DNA from: Panicum virgatum
Taxonomy: Eukaryota > Streptophyta > Magnoliopsida > Poales > Poaceae
Direction of reading: 5' to 3'
Assembly: GCF_016808335.1 (NCBI RefSeq)
Contig: NC_053153.1
Location: 29,705,590 to 29,769,589, forward strand
DNA: 64,000 nucleotides
The notes below the pieces were generated by a model that was given only the letters and a program-made list of their open reading frames with translations, was not told the origin of the DNA and did not search any database. Both the position numbers and the translations under genes were made by a program. Shown here piece after piece: positions 24,438 to 34,928 of this stretch. Each line of letters starts with the position of its first letter. The stretch's first letter is position 1.

Positions 24438-26521
24438 ATCCTACCCCACTTAAAATGAATCTCGTCCTCGAGATTCTGCTGGTTCCTAAACAGGTGGGGA
24501 AATTCCTTCTTCAGAGCGTCTTCGCGTTCCCACGTTGCTTCTTCTACTCCGTGTCTGCTCCACTGAACTCTGCATATCCGTACTTCGGAGTTTCTGGTTC
24601 TCCTAGTGACAGTGTCTAGAATCTTGACCGGTACTTCCTGATATCGTAGGTCTGGCTGTAGATCTATCATTTCTACTGGCACATGCTCTGCCTCGGGTAC
24701 CCTCAAACATCTTCTTAGCTGCGAGACGTGGAATACGGGATGTATATCTGATATTTCTTCTGGTAGCTCCAAACGGTATGCTACTGCTCCAACTTTCTTC
24801 AGAACTCGGTATGGTCCAATGTACCGAGGGGCCAATTTTCCTTGTACCTGAAATCTTCAGGTTCCTCGAATGGGTGATACCTTGAGATACACAAAATCTC
24901 CTGGGTTGAAACAAATTTCCCGCCTTTTCTTGTCCGCGTAGCTCTTCTGTCGGGACTGGGATGCTTTCAGTTTCTCTCTAATCTCGGCTACTCTTTCTTC
25001 TGCTTCTTTTATGAGTGCGGGCCTGACTAGGGCGCGTTCTCCAACTTCTGACCACATCAGAGGGGTCCTGCATTTTCTTCCGTAAAGAGCTTCGAACGGC
25101 GACATGCCCAAGCTTGCTTGATACCCATTATTGTATGAGAACTCGGCATAGGGTAAACTATGTTCCCAATCTTTGCCGTAGGTGAGAACACATGCTCTCA
25201 ACATATCTTCCATAATCTGATTCACCCTTTCTGTCTGACCATCTGTCTGTGGGTGATAAGCGGAGCTAAAGTCTAGCTTGGTGCCCATGGCCTTATGCAA
25301 ACTCTTCCAAAATCTAGAGGTGAACTGGGTCCCTCTATCTGAGACAATTCGACTGGGCACACCATGCAACTTCACTATGTTTTCCACATAGAGCTTGGCT
25401 AGCTTCTCTCCGCCATAGTTGGTCCGTACGGATATGAAGTGAGCCGCTTTAGTGAGTCGGTCCACTATTACCCATATGGAATCGTGCCCTTTCTGGGTTC
25501 TGGGCAGTCCTACCACAAAATCCATCCCTATTTCGTCCCATTTCCAAACCGGAATGGGTAGGGGTTGCAACAATCCTGCCGGCTTCTGGTGTTCAGCTTT
25601 GATTCTTTGGCAAGTATCACAACGGGCGACGAATCGTGCAATATCTGCCTTCATCCCATTCCACCAATATTTCTGTCTTATGTCCATATACATTTTGGTG
25701 GATCCTGGGTGAATGGAGTAGGCTGAGTTGTGGGCTTCATCCATGATTATTTGCCTGAAATCTCCCTTCTGGGGTACACAAATTCTATCTTTATACCATA
25801 ACGTTCCTCTATTATTCACTCTAAAGTTTGGTGCCTTATTTTCTCCGGTCTGCCTCCGGATTTCCATCAGTCCTTTGTCCGATCTTTGGGCTTTTCTGAT
25901 TCTTTCTTCTAGAGTGGATTGAACGTTTAGCACTTGGCTGGAGCCTCGAGGGACAATGTGCACATTTAATCGTGCCATTTCCTATCGTAAATGGTCATTC
26001 TTGGGCCCGTAGGATTTCCGACTAAGGGCGTCGGCCACTACGTTTGCCTTTCCCGGGTGGTAATAAATTTCCAAATTATAATCTTTGACCAATTCCAGCC
26101 ATCTTCTCTGTCTCAAGTTCAAGTCTGGCTGGGTGAAGATATACTTCAGACTTTTATGGTCGGTAAAGATTTTGCACTTATTTCCAATCAAATAATGCCT
26201 CCAAATCTTAAGTGCGTGCACTACGGCTGCGAGTTCCAAATCATGGGTCGGGTAGTTTTGCTCATGAGTCCTGAGCTGATGGGAAGCATATGCAACGACT
26301 TTCCCATCTTGCATCAGTACACAACCCAATCCTTGTCGGGACGCATCACAATAGATGACAAAATCCCGATGAATATCTGACAGGGTTAGTACTGGAGCTG
26401 TCGTCAATCTTCGCTTCAATTCCTGAAAGCTCCTTTCACACGACTCCATCCAGGTGAACTTCTTCTCTTTCTTGAGCAGCTCTGTCATGGACCGGGCTAT
26501 CTTAGAAAATCTGTAAGGATC
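24362..26521 (-). pseudogene. Gypsy pol fragment: RT end, RNase H, integrase, chromodomain-like tail
   Basis: Reading leftward in one frame: the RT thumb ([19 protein letters not shown]), RNase H with [13 protein letters not shown] and the DHKSL region, then integrase with an HHCC finger and the catalytic D (GMDFVV), D (SDRGT) and E (QTERVN) all present. The C-terminal module ends with EEATWEREDALKKEFPHLF, typical of chromovirus tails. Two in-frame stops interrupt it, at 25982-25984 and 24857-24859, and the N-terminal half is cut off near 26521. The last roughly 25 codons run into the LTR (24437 to 24362). Protease and gag are missing, so it cannot produce a working polyprotein. Confidence 0.88.
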
Positions 26522-27815
26522 ACCGGGGTGTCTGACCCTAGAGGGGGAGGGGGTGAATAGGGTCGCTAATCGCTTTTTTAATCTAGGGCTCAATCTAATT
26601 GCATAAGATAAACCTAACACGTCCTACACATGCTAGTTATGACTAAGGTTTATCTATGCTACTCTCTACTTACCCTAAAAGACTTGCAACCTATAGCCAA
26701 TCCTAATCAAACTAACTAGGAAAGTAAAGGTAAGCAAGAAAGAGTAAATGCGGAAACGTAATGCGGTAAGTAAAGCGGTAAGGGAGAGGATATGCAAACT
26801 CCCGTGAAGACACCAAGACACGATTTAACGTGGTTCGGTTAAGACACCAAAGTCCCTCCCTACGTCCACGGCCACTTGCTCACAAAGAACAAGTGTAATG
26901 CCGAGTCTCTTCGCTTGATCACCGTCTTGCCACGCCTCCAAGGCTCCCGACAATCAAAGGCTAAGTGACGCCAAGTCACAAAGACGAGGTCACCGCCACC
27001 ATCTATCTCGAAGCGTCACCACGGCACCGTCTTCACTATCTTGGAGTTTTAACACCAAGTAGGGGCCTCCTTCCCCGCACAAAGTGTCGTTGCCACTCCA
27101 CACCAAGTCAGAGGGTCACACGACGAGTACACAAGGTGCTTGCCGCAGCAAGGCTTTCTCTCAAGCTAGTTCTCTCAAGAACTAAGCCTAAACAAGCACT
27201 AAGCACTCTCACAAGTGTGCTTAAGCCTATATGATGTACAATGAAGCTCTATGGTGGTTGGAGATGATCTTTAGCTCTTGTATACTTCCTTGAACTCCAG
27301 CACTCTCAAATGACCCGGCCTTAGGGGTATATATAGGCAGCACAAGCAAATATAGCCGTTGGAGAAAAGCTGCCAGAAAACTGCGTAACGCCGGTTAATC
27401 CGACGTACCCCAAAAGCCATCATCGGTTTAACCGGTATATGTAAACTGCTACGTGAAAAACTAGCCGTTAGCAATTAACCGGTGTATCGCCGGTTTAACC
27501 GATGCAATCAACCGGTGTATGTAAAATTAGCGTCGGTTTAACCGGTGATTGTAACTTCTTCACGTTCCTCCAAAAACCACCTCTCTGGACAACTGAACCG
27601 ATGCAATTGACCGATGCATCGTCGGTTCAACCGGTGTATGTATTTTCATCGGTCTTCGTTTGGCAATGCACCGACGTATGCATTTTCTTCAACGTCGGTT
27701 AATCCGGTGAGTGTATCTTCAGTTTCCAGCTTCTGGACAATTACACCGGCGTGTGTCTTTTCCTTAACGTCGGTTCAACCGGTGTATTGAATTTCTTCAC
27801 AGTCTCTTCGATTCT
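26522..27815. mobile_element. Foreign repeat replacing the middle of the chromovirus
   Basis: Begins near GGTGTCTGACCCTAGAGGGGG, followed by GTGAATAGGG and, further on, a TTTAACGTGGTTCGG segment. This combination is, from memory, a widespread monocot repeat, but I cannot name the family. Its right half is filled with CCGGTT-type motifs. No coding sequence was recognised and no target duplication was found at its edges, so it may be a truncated piece joined by deletion or recombination rather than a clean insertion. The left edge is placed only to within about 15 bases. Confidence 0.5.
27388..27790. repeat. Irregular array of CGGTTTAACCGG / ACCGGTGTATG motifs
   Basis: At least ten variants of (G)TCGGTT(T/C)AACCGGTG and ACCGGTGTATG are spaced about 25-50 bases apart, several as perfect CCGGTTTAACCGG-like palindromes. 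Spacing is irregular, so this is not a simple satellite. Confidence 0.7.
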
Positions 27816-28542
27816 TGGCCAGGCACGCACGCGGGCACGGCGAGAGGCGCGGGTACGGACCGGCGCGCGGCGCGGGCACGCGGTGCGCGTGCGCGTCGCA
27901 GCTCGGCGCGACGCGAGCGTGCGCTCGCGGGCGCACGGTTGGCCGGGGCGGGGCGCTGCGGTGCACGCGAACGCGGCCGGTAGGAGCAGGCCGGAGCGGG
28001 GCGGCGTGGCACGCGCGCGAGGCCGGCGAGGTGGTCAGGCCGCTCGGGCTCGGGAAGTAGGGGAGGCGTGCGCACCGGTAGCAGCCCGGGCAGGCACGCG
28101 TGTGGTGGCGTGGTGCGGCTCGGGCAGGCGCGACGGGGGGAGGGGGAAAAGAAAAGAAAAGAAGGAAAGAAAAGAAAAAATGGAAAAGGGAAAAGAAATA
28201 GAGGAAAAGAAGAAAAGGGGAGGGGAAAACAAAAAAAGAGGGGGGAGGGAAAAGTGGTCACGCGCCGGCGGCGATCGCGGGGTGCGCGGGCCAGCGGCCG
28301 GCGTGCGCGGTCGGGTGCGCGCCAGGGAGGAGAGGGAGGAAAAGGAGAAAGAGAGGGAGAGATTCGCGGCGGTCGGACGCGACGCGTCGTGCTGGATGGG
28401 AAATGGATGGGACGCACATTGAAAACAGGTGTCGGGTTGTTCAGGAGAAATTCTGGGACTATGGTTCAGGGTGGAGTCGAGCTCAACGACGAAAAACAAC
28501 TTTAGCGCATGATTTATTTTAGTAAATTTTCGGGATGTTACA
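27816..28542 (-). repeat. Truncated 5' LTR of the chromovirus
   Basis: 727 bp matching 23705-24437 with few differences and the same GATGTTACA end. It starts abruptly at TGGCCAGGCACGCACGC, where homology to the intact LTR begins. Confidence 0.88.
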
Positions 28543-28547
28543 TGTAT

Positions 28548-29626
28548 ATGGGTCGGCATCGCTCCTCGCCTCTGCCGCCTCCAGTTGGCTTCGATGCCGT
28601 CCTGGCGCCTCTGCCAACACCGACGCTAACCACAACCCTCATTCTCGACACTAGCCGATCTCCCTCGCCTCCACCGCCGTTCACCGACTTTGGCGCTGCC
28701 CCGGCGCCTCCACCACCACCTTCCAACACGTGCAAGCTACCCTTCTCCAACTCTGTTTGACCTCACCCGCCACCATCCCTCTCCACCGTCCGGCCTCCCC
28801 CGCCACCATCCCTCTCCACCTACCATCCTCCACCACCCCAAGAGGCGGTGCCCCTCGCTGCCCTACCTCTCGATCCTCCATAGGTTGGACTAGTGGTGGG
28901 CTGCCGACACGTCTACTCGCAATAGCGTGCATGACCACTAACATTCACGGCTATCTCAAGGAAGCACACGCGCGACCCGTCACTCTAATTTCGCAGTGTG
29001 TTAAAATATAATAGATTTGTACAGTAATATACAAATCATTCAATTTTATGACGGGACATCATTTGTGTGTGTTTTAGCCTCCAAGTTGACTTAATGTGAA
29101 TAATCAGGTGAGATGTGTGGAACTGAAGATCAATGTGCTGACGACGATGATTCTACAGTTTTGCTAGGTTCTAATACCTTTCAGTGAAGTTGTTTAGGTC
29201 TTGAAAGCCATGTTGATGCCTGATATGGAGTTCCAACACTCACTAGTTACTGATGTGTTGTGTGACAGGGGGAACCATACATGAACTTGACTCCCTCTCA
29301 ATCGAAACACCATACACTTAATTCTAGCAAAAAGAACAGAAAATTGAAAAAAGGAAAGGAAAATAGATAAGGAAATTGGATTTTTTTTTGATGAATGGCA
29401 AAAAGGAGCGCAAAACTGAGTCTCTGCATCCATAGCCTCACAGAAAACCCCTTTTCGCTGTTGCAGGGCTTATGTGGCTCGTGGCCAGTAGTTTCTCTAG
29501 TGCTAAGTAAGGGTCATCACTAGGTTTTAGAAATATCTTTCAGTAAAGTTATTCAAGTGGGGTAAAGCTAAGGTAGACTTATTCGGGACCGGCAAGTACA
29601 ATTTCTTTGATCCCCCCGTCAACAGG
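28548..29626. other. Intergenic; short CACCATCCCTCTCCACC repeats
   Basis: GC-rich at the left (28550-28900), where CACCATCCCTCTCCACC-like units repeat near 28768-28830; AT-rich further right. Open frames in the GC-rich part overlap on both strands and are not called. No gene was seen. Confidence 0.5.
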
Positions 29627-29634
29627 AAAGCTTG

Positions 29635-29961
29635 CCAAAGGGCCTCTAGCTGACTTGGTTAGGGGAACCTAGCGGCACCCCTCAGGTCCTGAGTTCGACT
29701 CCCCGTGGGAGCGAATTTCAGGCTGAGGGTAAAAAAATCCCCTCGCTGGCCCTGTGTGCCAAAGCACTGGTTGTGAGCCGGCCCCAAGTCGGCCTGAGGA
29801 CCCTTACATAGCCCAGGCAGGTAGTCCCTAGGGGTTACGTCTCCCAGTGTCAGGACAGGCTAGGGTTCGGGGATTTTCTCGGTCGGGGAAGCCGAGTCTT
29901 CTCTTAGATAATACCGGTGGGGCGGTCTTTCCCCACCCGGCCGAGTTTTTTTATCAAATTA
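29635..29961 (+). mobile_element. tRNA-derived SINE-like element
   Basis: A pol III box A-like TAGCTGACTTGG (29647-29658) and box B-like AGTTCGACTCC (29692-29702) are spaced as in tRNA genes. They are followed by a non-tRNA body and a T-run (29946-29952). The 8-bp sequence AAAGCTTG occurs on both sides (29627-29634 and 29962-29969) and is a possible target duplication. About 327 bp in total, a normal SINE length. The family is not assigned. Confidence 0.65.
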
Positions 29962-29969
29962 AAAGCTTG

Positions 29970-30780
29970 ATAGTGAAGTTCTTCCATGGTCTACTCACCA
30001 AAAGAGGGAACAGAAACAAATTAAGCAATCGTTTTCCGCGATAAAGAAATACAAATTAGGTGAAGAAAAGAAATCATTCATGTAAATTGGCAGCAAATAA
30101 AGAACAGAGCAAATACTGTTTTTAATTTCTAAACCGCTTGTAATCCACAGGCTCAGAAAAAGCCTCTTTTGCTGTAGCATGGCGCCTCACGGCCACTAGT
30201 TTCTTCAGTGCTAAGCTTGGAATCAAAACAGCCAGGCAACGCAATGCAAAGAACCCCTTTGGCCTTTGCTGGCGAATAGAAATCATCAACTGATGTCAGG
30301 ATCAAGCACTTCTGAAAGAACAATCTATTTTACCAATCCTTTTTCCTCCAGCGACCCAATGTTATGCTTAATCATAGCCAAGAATAAGCGTAATGATGGC
30401 TCAGATTTCACAATGGACTAATTGACCTTTCTGCCACAAAATTTTCGGTTTAGTTGACTATCCCCCCGAATCTTGGCGCCACGTTTTTGCATAACCATCA
30501 TAGCTGAGCATATATTACCCATGATTGCGATTTGCGAGTGAATGTATGCCCATATTAAAATCCAGGACCATGACTGAATGTCTCAATCCCCTGAACATAA
30601 ATCCTCTTTGACATTGCATTGAGATGTGCAGTACAGGCAACAAAGATTTGGTTTCTGCAGGCGCTGCAAGGTGTAGTGTGAGGGCAGCAAAGAAGCTATA
30701 AGCAAGAAAGGGGCTTGCTTCTGAACTTGACACCATCGCCCACCACAAGGCAGCATCATTTGCTGCAGGGATGCAGCAGC
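29970..30780. other. Intergenic region upstream of MIR166
   Basis: No coding gene was seen. Parts of 30130-30230 (CACAGGCTCAGAAAAAGCCTC...CGGCCACTAGTTTCTTCAGTGC) resemble 29425-29510 (TAGCCTCACAGAAAACCCC...GGCCAGTAGTTTCTCTAGTGC), suggesting an old divergent duplication around the SINE. Confidence 0.4.
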
Positions 30781-30783
30781 TTG

Positions 30784-30790
30784 TATAAAG
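30784..30790 (+). promoter_or_regulatory. Candidate TATA box for MIR166
   Basis: TATAAAG lies 55 bp upstream of the hairpin base, followed by a CT-rich stretch. The position is plausible for a primary transcript start near 30815, but the motif is short and other starts are possible. Confidence 0.3.
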
Positions 30791-30838
30791 AAAACTCGGT
30801 CCTCTTTCTCCCCCATCTCCTCGCGATCATCTTATCTT

Positions 30839-30935
30839 GTTGAGGGGAATGTCGTCTGGAGCGAGACCGGCCGGACAACGGGCGGCGTGGGCCGTCGCCT
30901 CGGACGGTCTCGGACCAGGCTTCATTCCCCCCAAC
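30839..30935 (+). ncRNA. MIR166: miR166 precursor hairpin
   Basis: The 3' arm contains the exact 21-nt mature miR166 (30910-30930, beginning TCGGACCAGG and ending TTCATTCCCC). The 5' arm GGAATGTCGTCTGGAGCGAGA (30846-30866; shown one base over a 20-mer only as positions 30846-30865 plus A) forms the star strand with the expected two-base 3' overhangs. Thirty bases on each side (30839-30868 and 30906-30935) pair with about five mismatches plus a G-U pair; pairing then extends towards a GC-rich loop. miR166 directs cleavage of class III HD-ZIP mRNAs, which control leaf polarity and meristem function in plants. No protein-coding gene overlaps it on the plus strand. The member number cannot be assigned. 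Confidence 0.93.
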
Positions 30936-31703
30936 GGCTCCATCTGTCGCCGGAGTCAGGGAAGAAGACGGTGCTGCAGTGCTGCTGATCTGAAGTCTGA
31001 ACCTGTATTGGAAAAAGACCATGTCCATGTCCATATGCTGTCTCCTATTGTTTGCAGTAAGTGTTTCCTTCTTCTTTCTCGAACAACTTTCGTTTTTTCT
31101 TTGATTGTAGCTTCCAGTGGCCTGTAATATTGCAAAATAAACGCGGTTTTCCACCACCAATTGTGTTCACCTTCTATCAACAATGGCGCTCTGTACCTTG
31201 CAACTAGCATTGTTTTCGGATCAAATAATACTGTTCTTGAGGATGACTGCGCAGGCTAGAACTTCAGACCCCGCATCTTCTCTAGCTACCGGTTTCAGCC
31301 ATAGCTTGGACATTTTAGTTTTCTTCTACCATGGTTACTGCAGAAATTAACTAACCATGGGTAGGTAATTAACGGATCAGCACATACTACGACCATTATC
31401 TACGAGCCTGGAGTAGTAGGTTGGTTAAATTCGATGCCGTGGGGCCACCGTGTAGCCTGATCTGCATCGGTTCTCGTGTCGTCGTCGTTACGAATCTTTC
31501 CGATTCCGATCATGGAAAGATGGCTTCCAAGATTGCTTCGTCAGTCGCCTACACGTGCGCTTGCCAAGAGCCCAGCTAGCGTGCGTGCACAGACCACAGT
31601 TGAGCTGCCGGCTGGCGCTGGATGCATTGGAGTGACAACACAGCCAACCATCAATCACCAACGTGCAGCATCTATAGCTACTCGTAGTACATAGGAGTAG
31701 TTA
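30936..31703 (+). other. Region downstream of MIR166
   Basis: Probably contains the rest of the primary transcript. No second miR166-like hairpin and no coding gene were seen. Confidence 0.4.
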
Positions 31704-31706
31704 TTA

Positions 31707-32590
31707 GGGCATGTACAATAGTTTAGACAGCTGCCGTTTATAAATATCTTGTAGTATATAGCACATAGACAATAAAATAGACAACTCATACAATAATTTA
31801 TCTATTACACTGTCTACAAGGCAGTTAATCCAAACATTGAGTCATATATCATGATGATCAAGCATAAACTAGATCTTTGTGTGCCATTTTGTTGCTTTCT
31901 ACAAAATTCATGCTGTATGCTAGAATAATACAATCCTATTAACGTTTTAATGGAATTATATATTACATTTCACTTTCTTTTTATATGATTATAAATTATC
32001 TTGTGACTTCTACATTTTATGAGGACTATTTCATAAAATAACTAGAGGCTATGTTGTAGAATGAAAAATATCACCTTATCTCTATCTCCTGTTCTCGATC
32101 TCTCTCAACCACCGGTCTCTTTCTTTCTCGTCCCGTGCTTTCTCCGCCGGTCTTCTCCGCAGCGTCAGGCGGCCGGACAGCAGAGCAGTCAGCTAGGCAG
32201 CATGCAAGCCGGACGGTGCTGTAGCTTACATGCGAGCGGGCGGATTGCAAGCGGCACAGCGGCAAGCCGGAGCGGGCGGAGCGGCGGGGGCGGGGAGCAG
32301 CCGGAGCGTGGAGCGATGGCGGCCGGCCGGTCGGCCGGAGAGCGATGCGGTAGCTGCGGTGTGGCATGGGGCGGACACAGGCATCTGATTTCGCACTCAA
32401 TCCATATGGGGGGCGTCGCTTCAATCCGCAGCTCGTACAACCGGCGACGGTGTCGTCGCTACTTCTGGGAGCACGAGCCGTGGTCGTCGTCTCGCGAGAC
32501 CACGGCCTCGCCCGGTTCGGCATTTAATCACCCTTGGTAAACCCGATTAACCAGACATAGACGGCTCATTAAATGGCGCTGTACATGCCC
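31707..32590. mobile_element. PIF/Harbinger (Tourist-like) non-autonomous element with GC-rich core
   Basis: Starts GGGCATGTACAATAG and ends GCTGTACATGCCC (inverted), flanked by TTA on both sides (31704-31706 and 32591-32593), the TWA target duplication of PIF/Harbinger elements. The outer parts are AT-rich, but 32100-32530 is strongly GC-rich, unlike a usual MITE, and could be captured host sequence. No protein family was recognised in it. Confidence 0.75.
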
Positions 32591-32879
32591 TTAGCCAAGC
32601 CCCAAGGGCCAAGGGTACAAGTGTGTTTGATTTAGAAAATAGGAAGACAAGGCCTCTAGAATCTGTGCCGTCACAAAGTGTTAATACTTCATTTTGACTA
32701 CATACAGTGTATATTATGTAGTTTAGTTAATTTAATTTGGACATAGGAAAACTTTTAGCGGACACATACAAGTGTGTTTGATATTTCCTTCATATTGCAC
32801 TCAGTAACTATTTCTAATAAACTTTTAGTGGTCAACTACTGTATCATCATACTGAGTTTTTGAGTTTTGAAAGGTCTAA

Positions 32880-33330
32880 GGCCCTCCTTGCATTGGATAC
32901 CTTAAGTCACCCCTGATTTATGTTGGTGATTTATTTTAACTTACTTTCTTTAAGTCACCTTTTGTTTGGTTGCAATGACCAAAATGTTTTAATGCTGTCA
33001 AACAAATATCATTGTGTCCCTAATTAATGCACTACAGTAATTTTGAACGTTTGACCACTAATTAGAAACATTAAATGTGAATAATTGATAAAACCCATTC
33101 CATAACCCCGGGTGAAATCGCGAGGCGAATCTAATAAACCTAATTATACAATGATTAGACAGTGTCGTGCTACAATAAACAACCACTAATAATAGATTAA
33201 TTAGGTTTAATAGATTCGCCTCGCGATTTTCTATCCATCCGTGTAATTAGTTTTATAATTAGTCTACGTTTAATACTCCTAATTCGTGTTGTAAAAGTCG
33301 GCAAAAAATTTTGGTAACTAGACAGGCCCT
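32880..33330. repeat. Foldback MITE-like repeat
   Basis: Inner arms GCGAGGCGAATCTAATAAAC (33120-33139) and its inverse near 33208-33226 pair around a short centre. The outer ends carry GGCCCT on both sides. The CGAGGCGAATCTAATAAACCTAATT block is a common motif in grass MITEs. Exact termini and target duplication are not resolved. Confidence 0.55.
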
Positions 33331-33370
33331 AAGTCCCTTTAAGCTACCCTACCCTTGAGTGAACTTGTGG

Positions 33371-33930
33371 ATCAAGATGGCAATGGGTACTCGAAACTGT
33401 GTACCCAATGGGTTTTAGCCGATAAGAAAAAGAGTATGGAATGCGTTTTATACCTGTGGGTACATTGTTGGGCAAAATCGTGTACCCATTGGGTATGGCG
33501 GGTACGGGTGTGGATGTATAGTACACATGCCCGCCTATCCGCGGGTGAGAAATACCCGCAGAAAAAACAAGTCATTCTAAGTGCCTAACTCATTTTAGCC
33601 CATATGACCTATAAATTTGGCCCAAATCCAATTAAACCGTTCTAGTATATATATTGTTGAACCCTCCATGAAATCCTACTCCACACTCACTCCAGTTTTA
33701 GTTTGGAATGATTTATTTTTCGTATAAATGTGTGATATTTATATATAATTCTCAGGTATGCTTTCGAGTACGGGTTACCCGTCGGATACAAATTACCCGT
33801 GCGGATACGAATATGGAAGCATTTTCCTACCCATGTACAAGTACGGGTAACCCGACGGGTAAAACTTAGTCCTAGTGGGTATAGGTATGGGTGATCACTA
33901 CCCATCGAGTACGTACCCGTTGTCGTCTCT
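33371..33930. mobile_element. Non-autonomous hAT-like element (560 bp)
   Basis: A perfect 8-bp duplication ACTTGTGG flanks it (33363-33370 and 33931-33938), the hAT target-site length. Imperfect terminal inverted repeats read AAGATGGCAATGGGTACTCG at the left and AGAGACGACAACGGGTACG as the inverse of the right end. The interior contains many GTACCCG/CGGGTAC words and no transposase. Confidence 0.82.
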
Positions 33931-33938
33931 ACTTGTGG

Positions 33939-34650
33939 ATTGAAATCCCTCCAATCTATTTTAATCCTTATAAGTTAGGTTTATTTGGATCTCAACTTAC
34001 TTAAATCGACTTAAACTGGTGACTCAAATCAGGGTAGCCAAACAGCGCCTAAGATTACTTCTTTTGGTTTTATTGAAACAGCTCCACTTTTGGAAGGTAG
34101 ACATATAGTCGTACAGGATCGATCTAGACACTGTTGAGTAATAAAAGCCTAGACAGTTAGCGCCACCAAACAACGGCTTCTTTTCTTTGGCTGATCATCA
34201 ACCTGCTCTGAAAGTTCCTGCAAACCTTGAGTGGCCTGACCTTGACTCTGTTTGGGTGCCCATGCACATGCTTTTGGTTGGTGTTTGATGGCATGAGCCC
34301 ATGCCATTTTTCTCCATGATTGTAGCAGAACATTAAGTCAAAACTCGTCACCATTCCGAGGGAGATGATGACTTTATCCCTGATCTAATCAATAAGTATG
34401 TTTTGGATAGGAGTACTTTCTGATGATGCTATGTGCTATGCATCTCCATGTGTGAGCCATCATTTCATAAAGCTTCATCATCCGTCAAAATACTGATTCA
34501 AAGGCTGGTTAAGGAGTTCATCCACAAACACAGTGGAGTACACAAGGATTCCACCAACAGCCCACAGCAAGTCATGTGCCATATATACATTGGACAGTTG
34601 TGTAGCAGACAGGGTACAAGTATTACAACTGCATCTTATTATCTTAATGA
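33939..34650. other. Intergenic, no gene seen
   Basis: AT-rich sequence with only short open frames on both strands; none resembles a known protein. No repeat boundaries were identified. Confidence 0.5.
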
Positions 34651-34913
34651 TTCCATCCATTCCAAATTGTAAGTCATTTCAATTTTTTTTTTGAAAAGTC
34701 AAAATATTTTAAATTTAACTAAGTTTATAAATAAAATACTAACATTTATGATAACACATAAGTATTATTAGATTCTTCATTAAATATACTTTAATAGTAT
34801 ATATCTATTTGGTACTATAACTTTTTATAATTGTTTCTATAATTTTGGTCAAACATAAAAATAGTTTGACTCTCCAAAAAATTGGAATGCTTTATAATTT
34901 GAAACGGATGGAG
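34651..34913. mobile_element. Stowaway-like MITE
   Basis: The left end TTCCATCCATTCCAAATTG and right end AATTTGAAACGGATGGAG are inverted versions of the Stowaway CTCCNTCCGTTTCAAATTAT terminus. The centre is very AT-rich with no coding capacity. The TA target duplication was not resolved. Confidence 0.65.
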
Positions 34914-34928
34914 TTGGATCTTGGAAAG

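Larger units (their letters stand above)
21054..28542 (-). mobile_element. Degraded Ty3/gypsy chromovirus (Tekay/Del-like), rearranged
   Basis: The left end TGAAGCGTCCCC (21054) and right end GATGTTACA (28542) are bordered by an identical 5-bp duplication TGTAT (21049-21053 and 28543-28547), which proves both outer ends. Order on the plus strand is: 3' LTR 21054-24437, pol 24438 to about 26521, foreign insert to 27815, and the last 727 bp of the 5' LTR 27816-28542. The reverse transcriptase core, protease, gag, primer site and first 2.65 kb of the 5' LTR are absent. The pol C-terminus resembles the chromodomain-type tail of chromoviruses. The long LTR suits the Tekay/Del lineage, but the lineage is inferred. 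Confidence 0.85.

Noticed and set aside
27388..27790. CRISPR-like or satellite array
   Set aside because: Units are palindromic words with variable spacing and no conserved repeat length; the genome is a plant.
29641..29705. Possible tRNA gene (A and B boxes)
   Set aside because: No cloverleaf with acceptor pairing; the sequence continues as a SINE body with flanking repeats.
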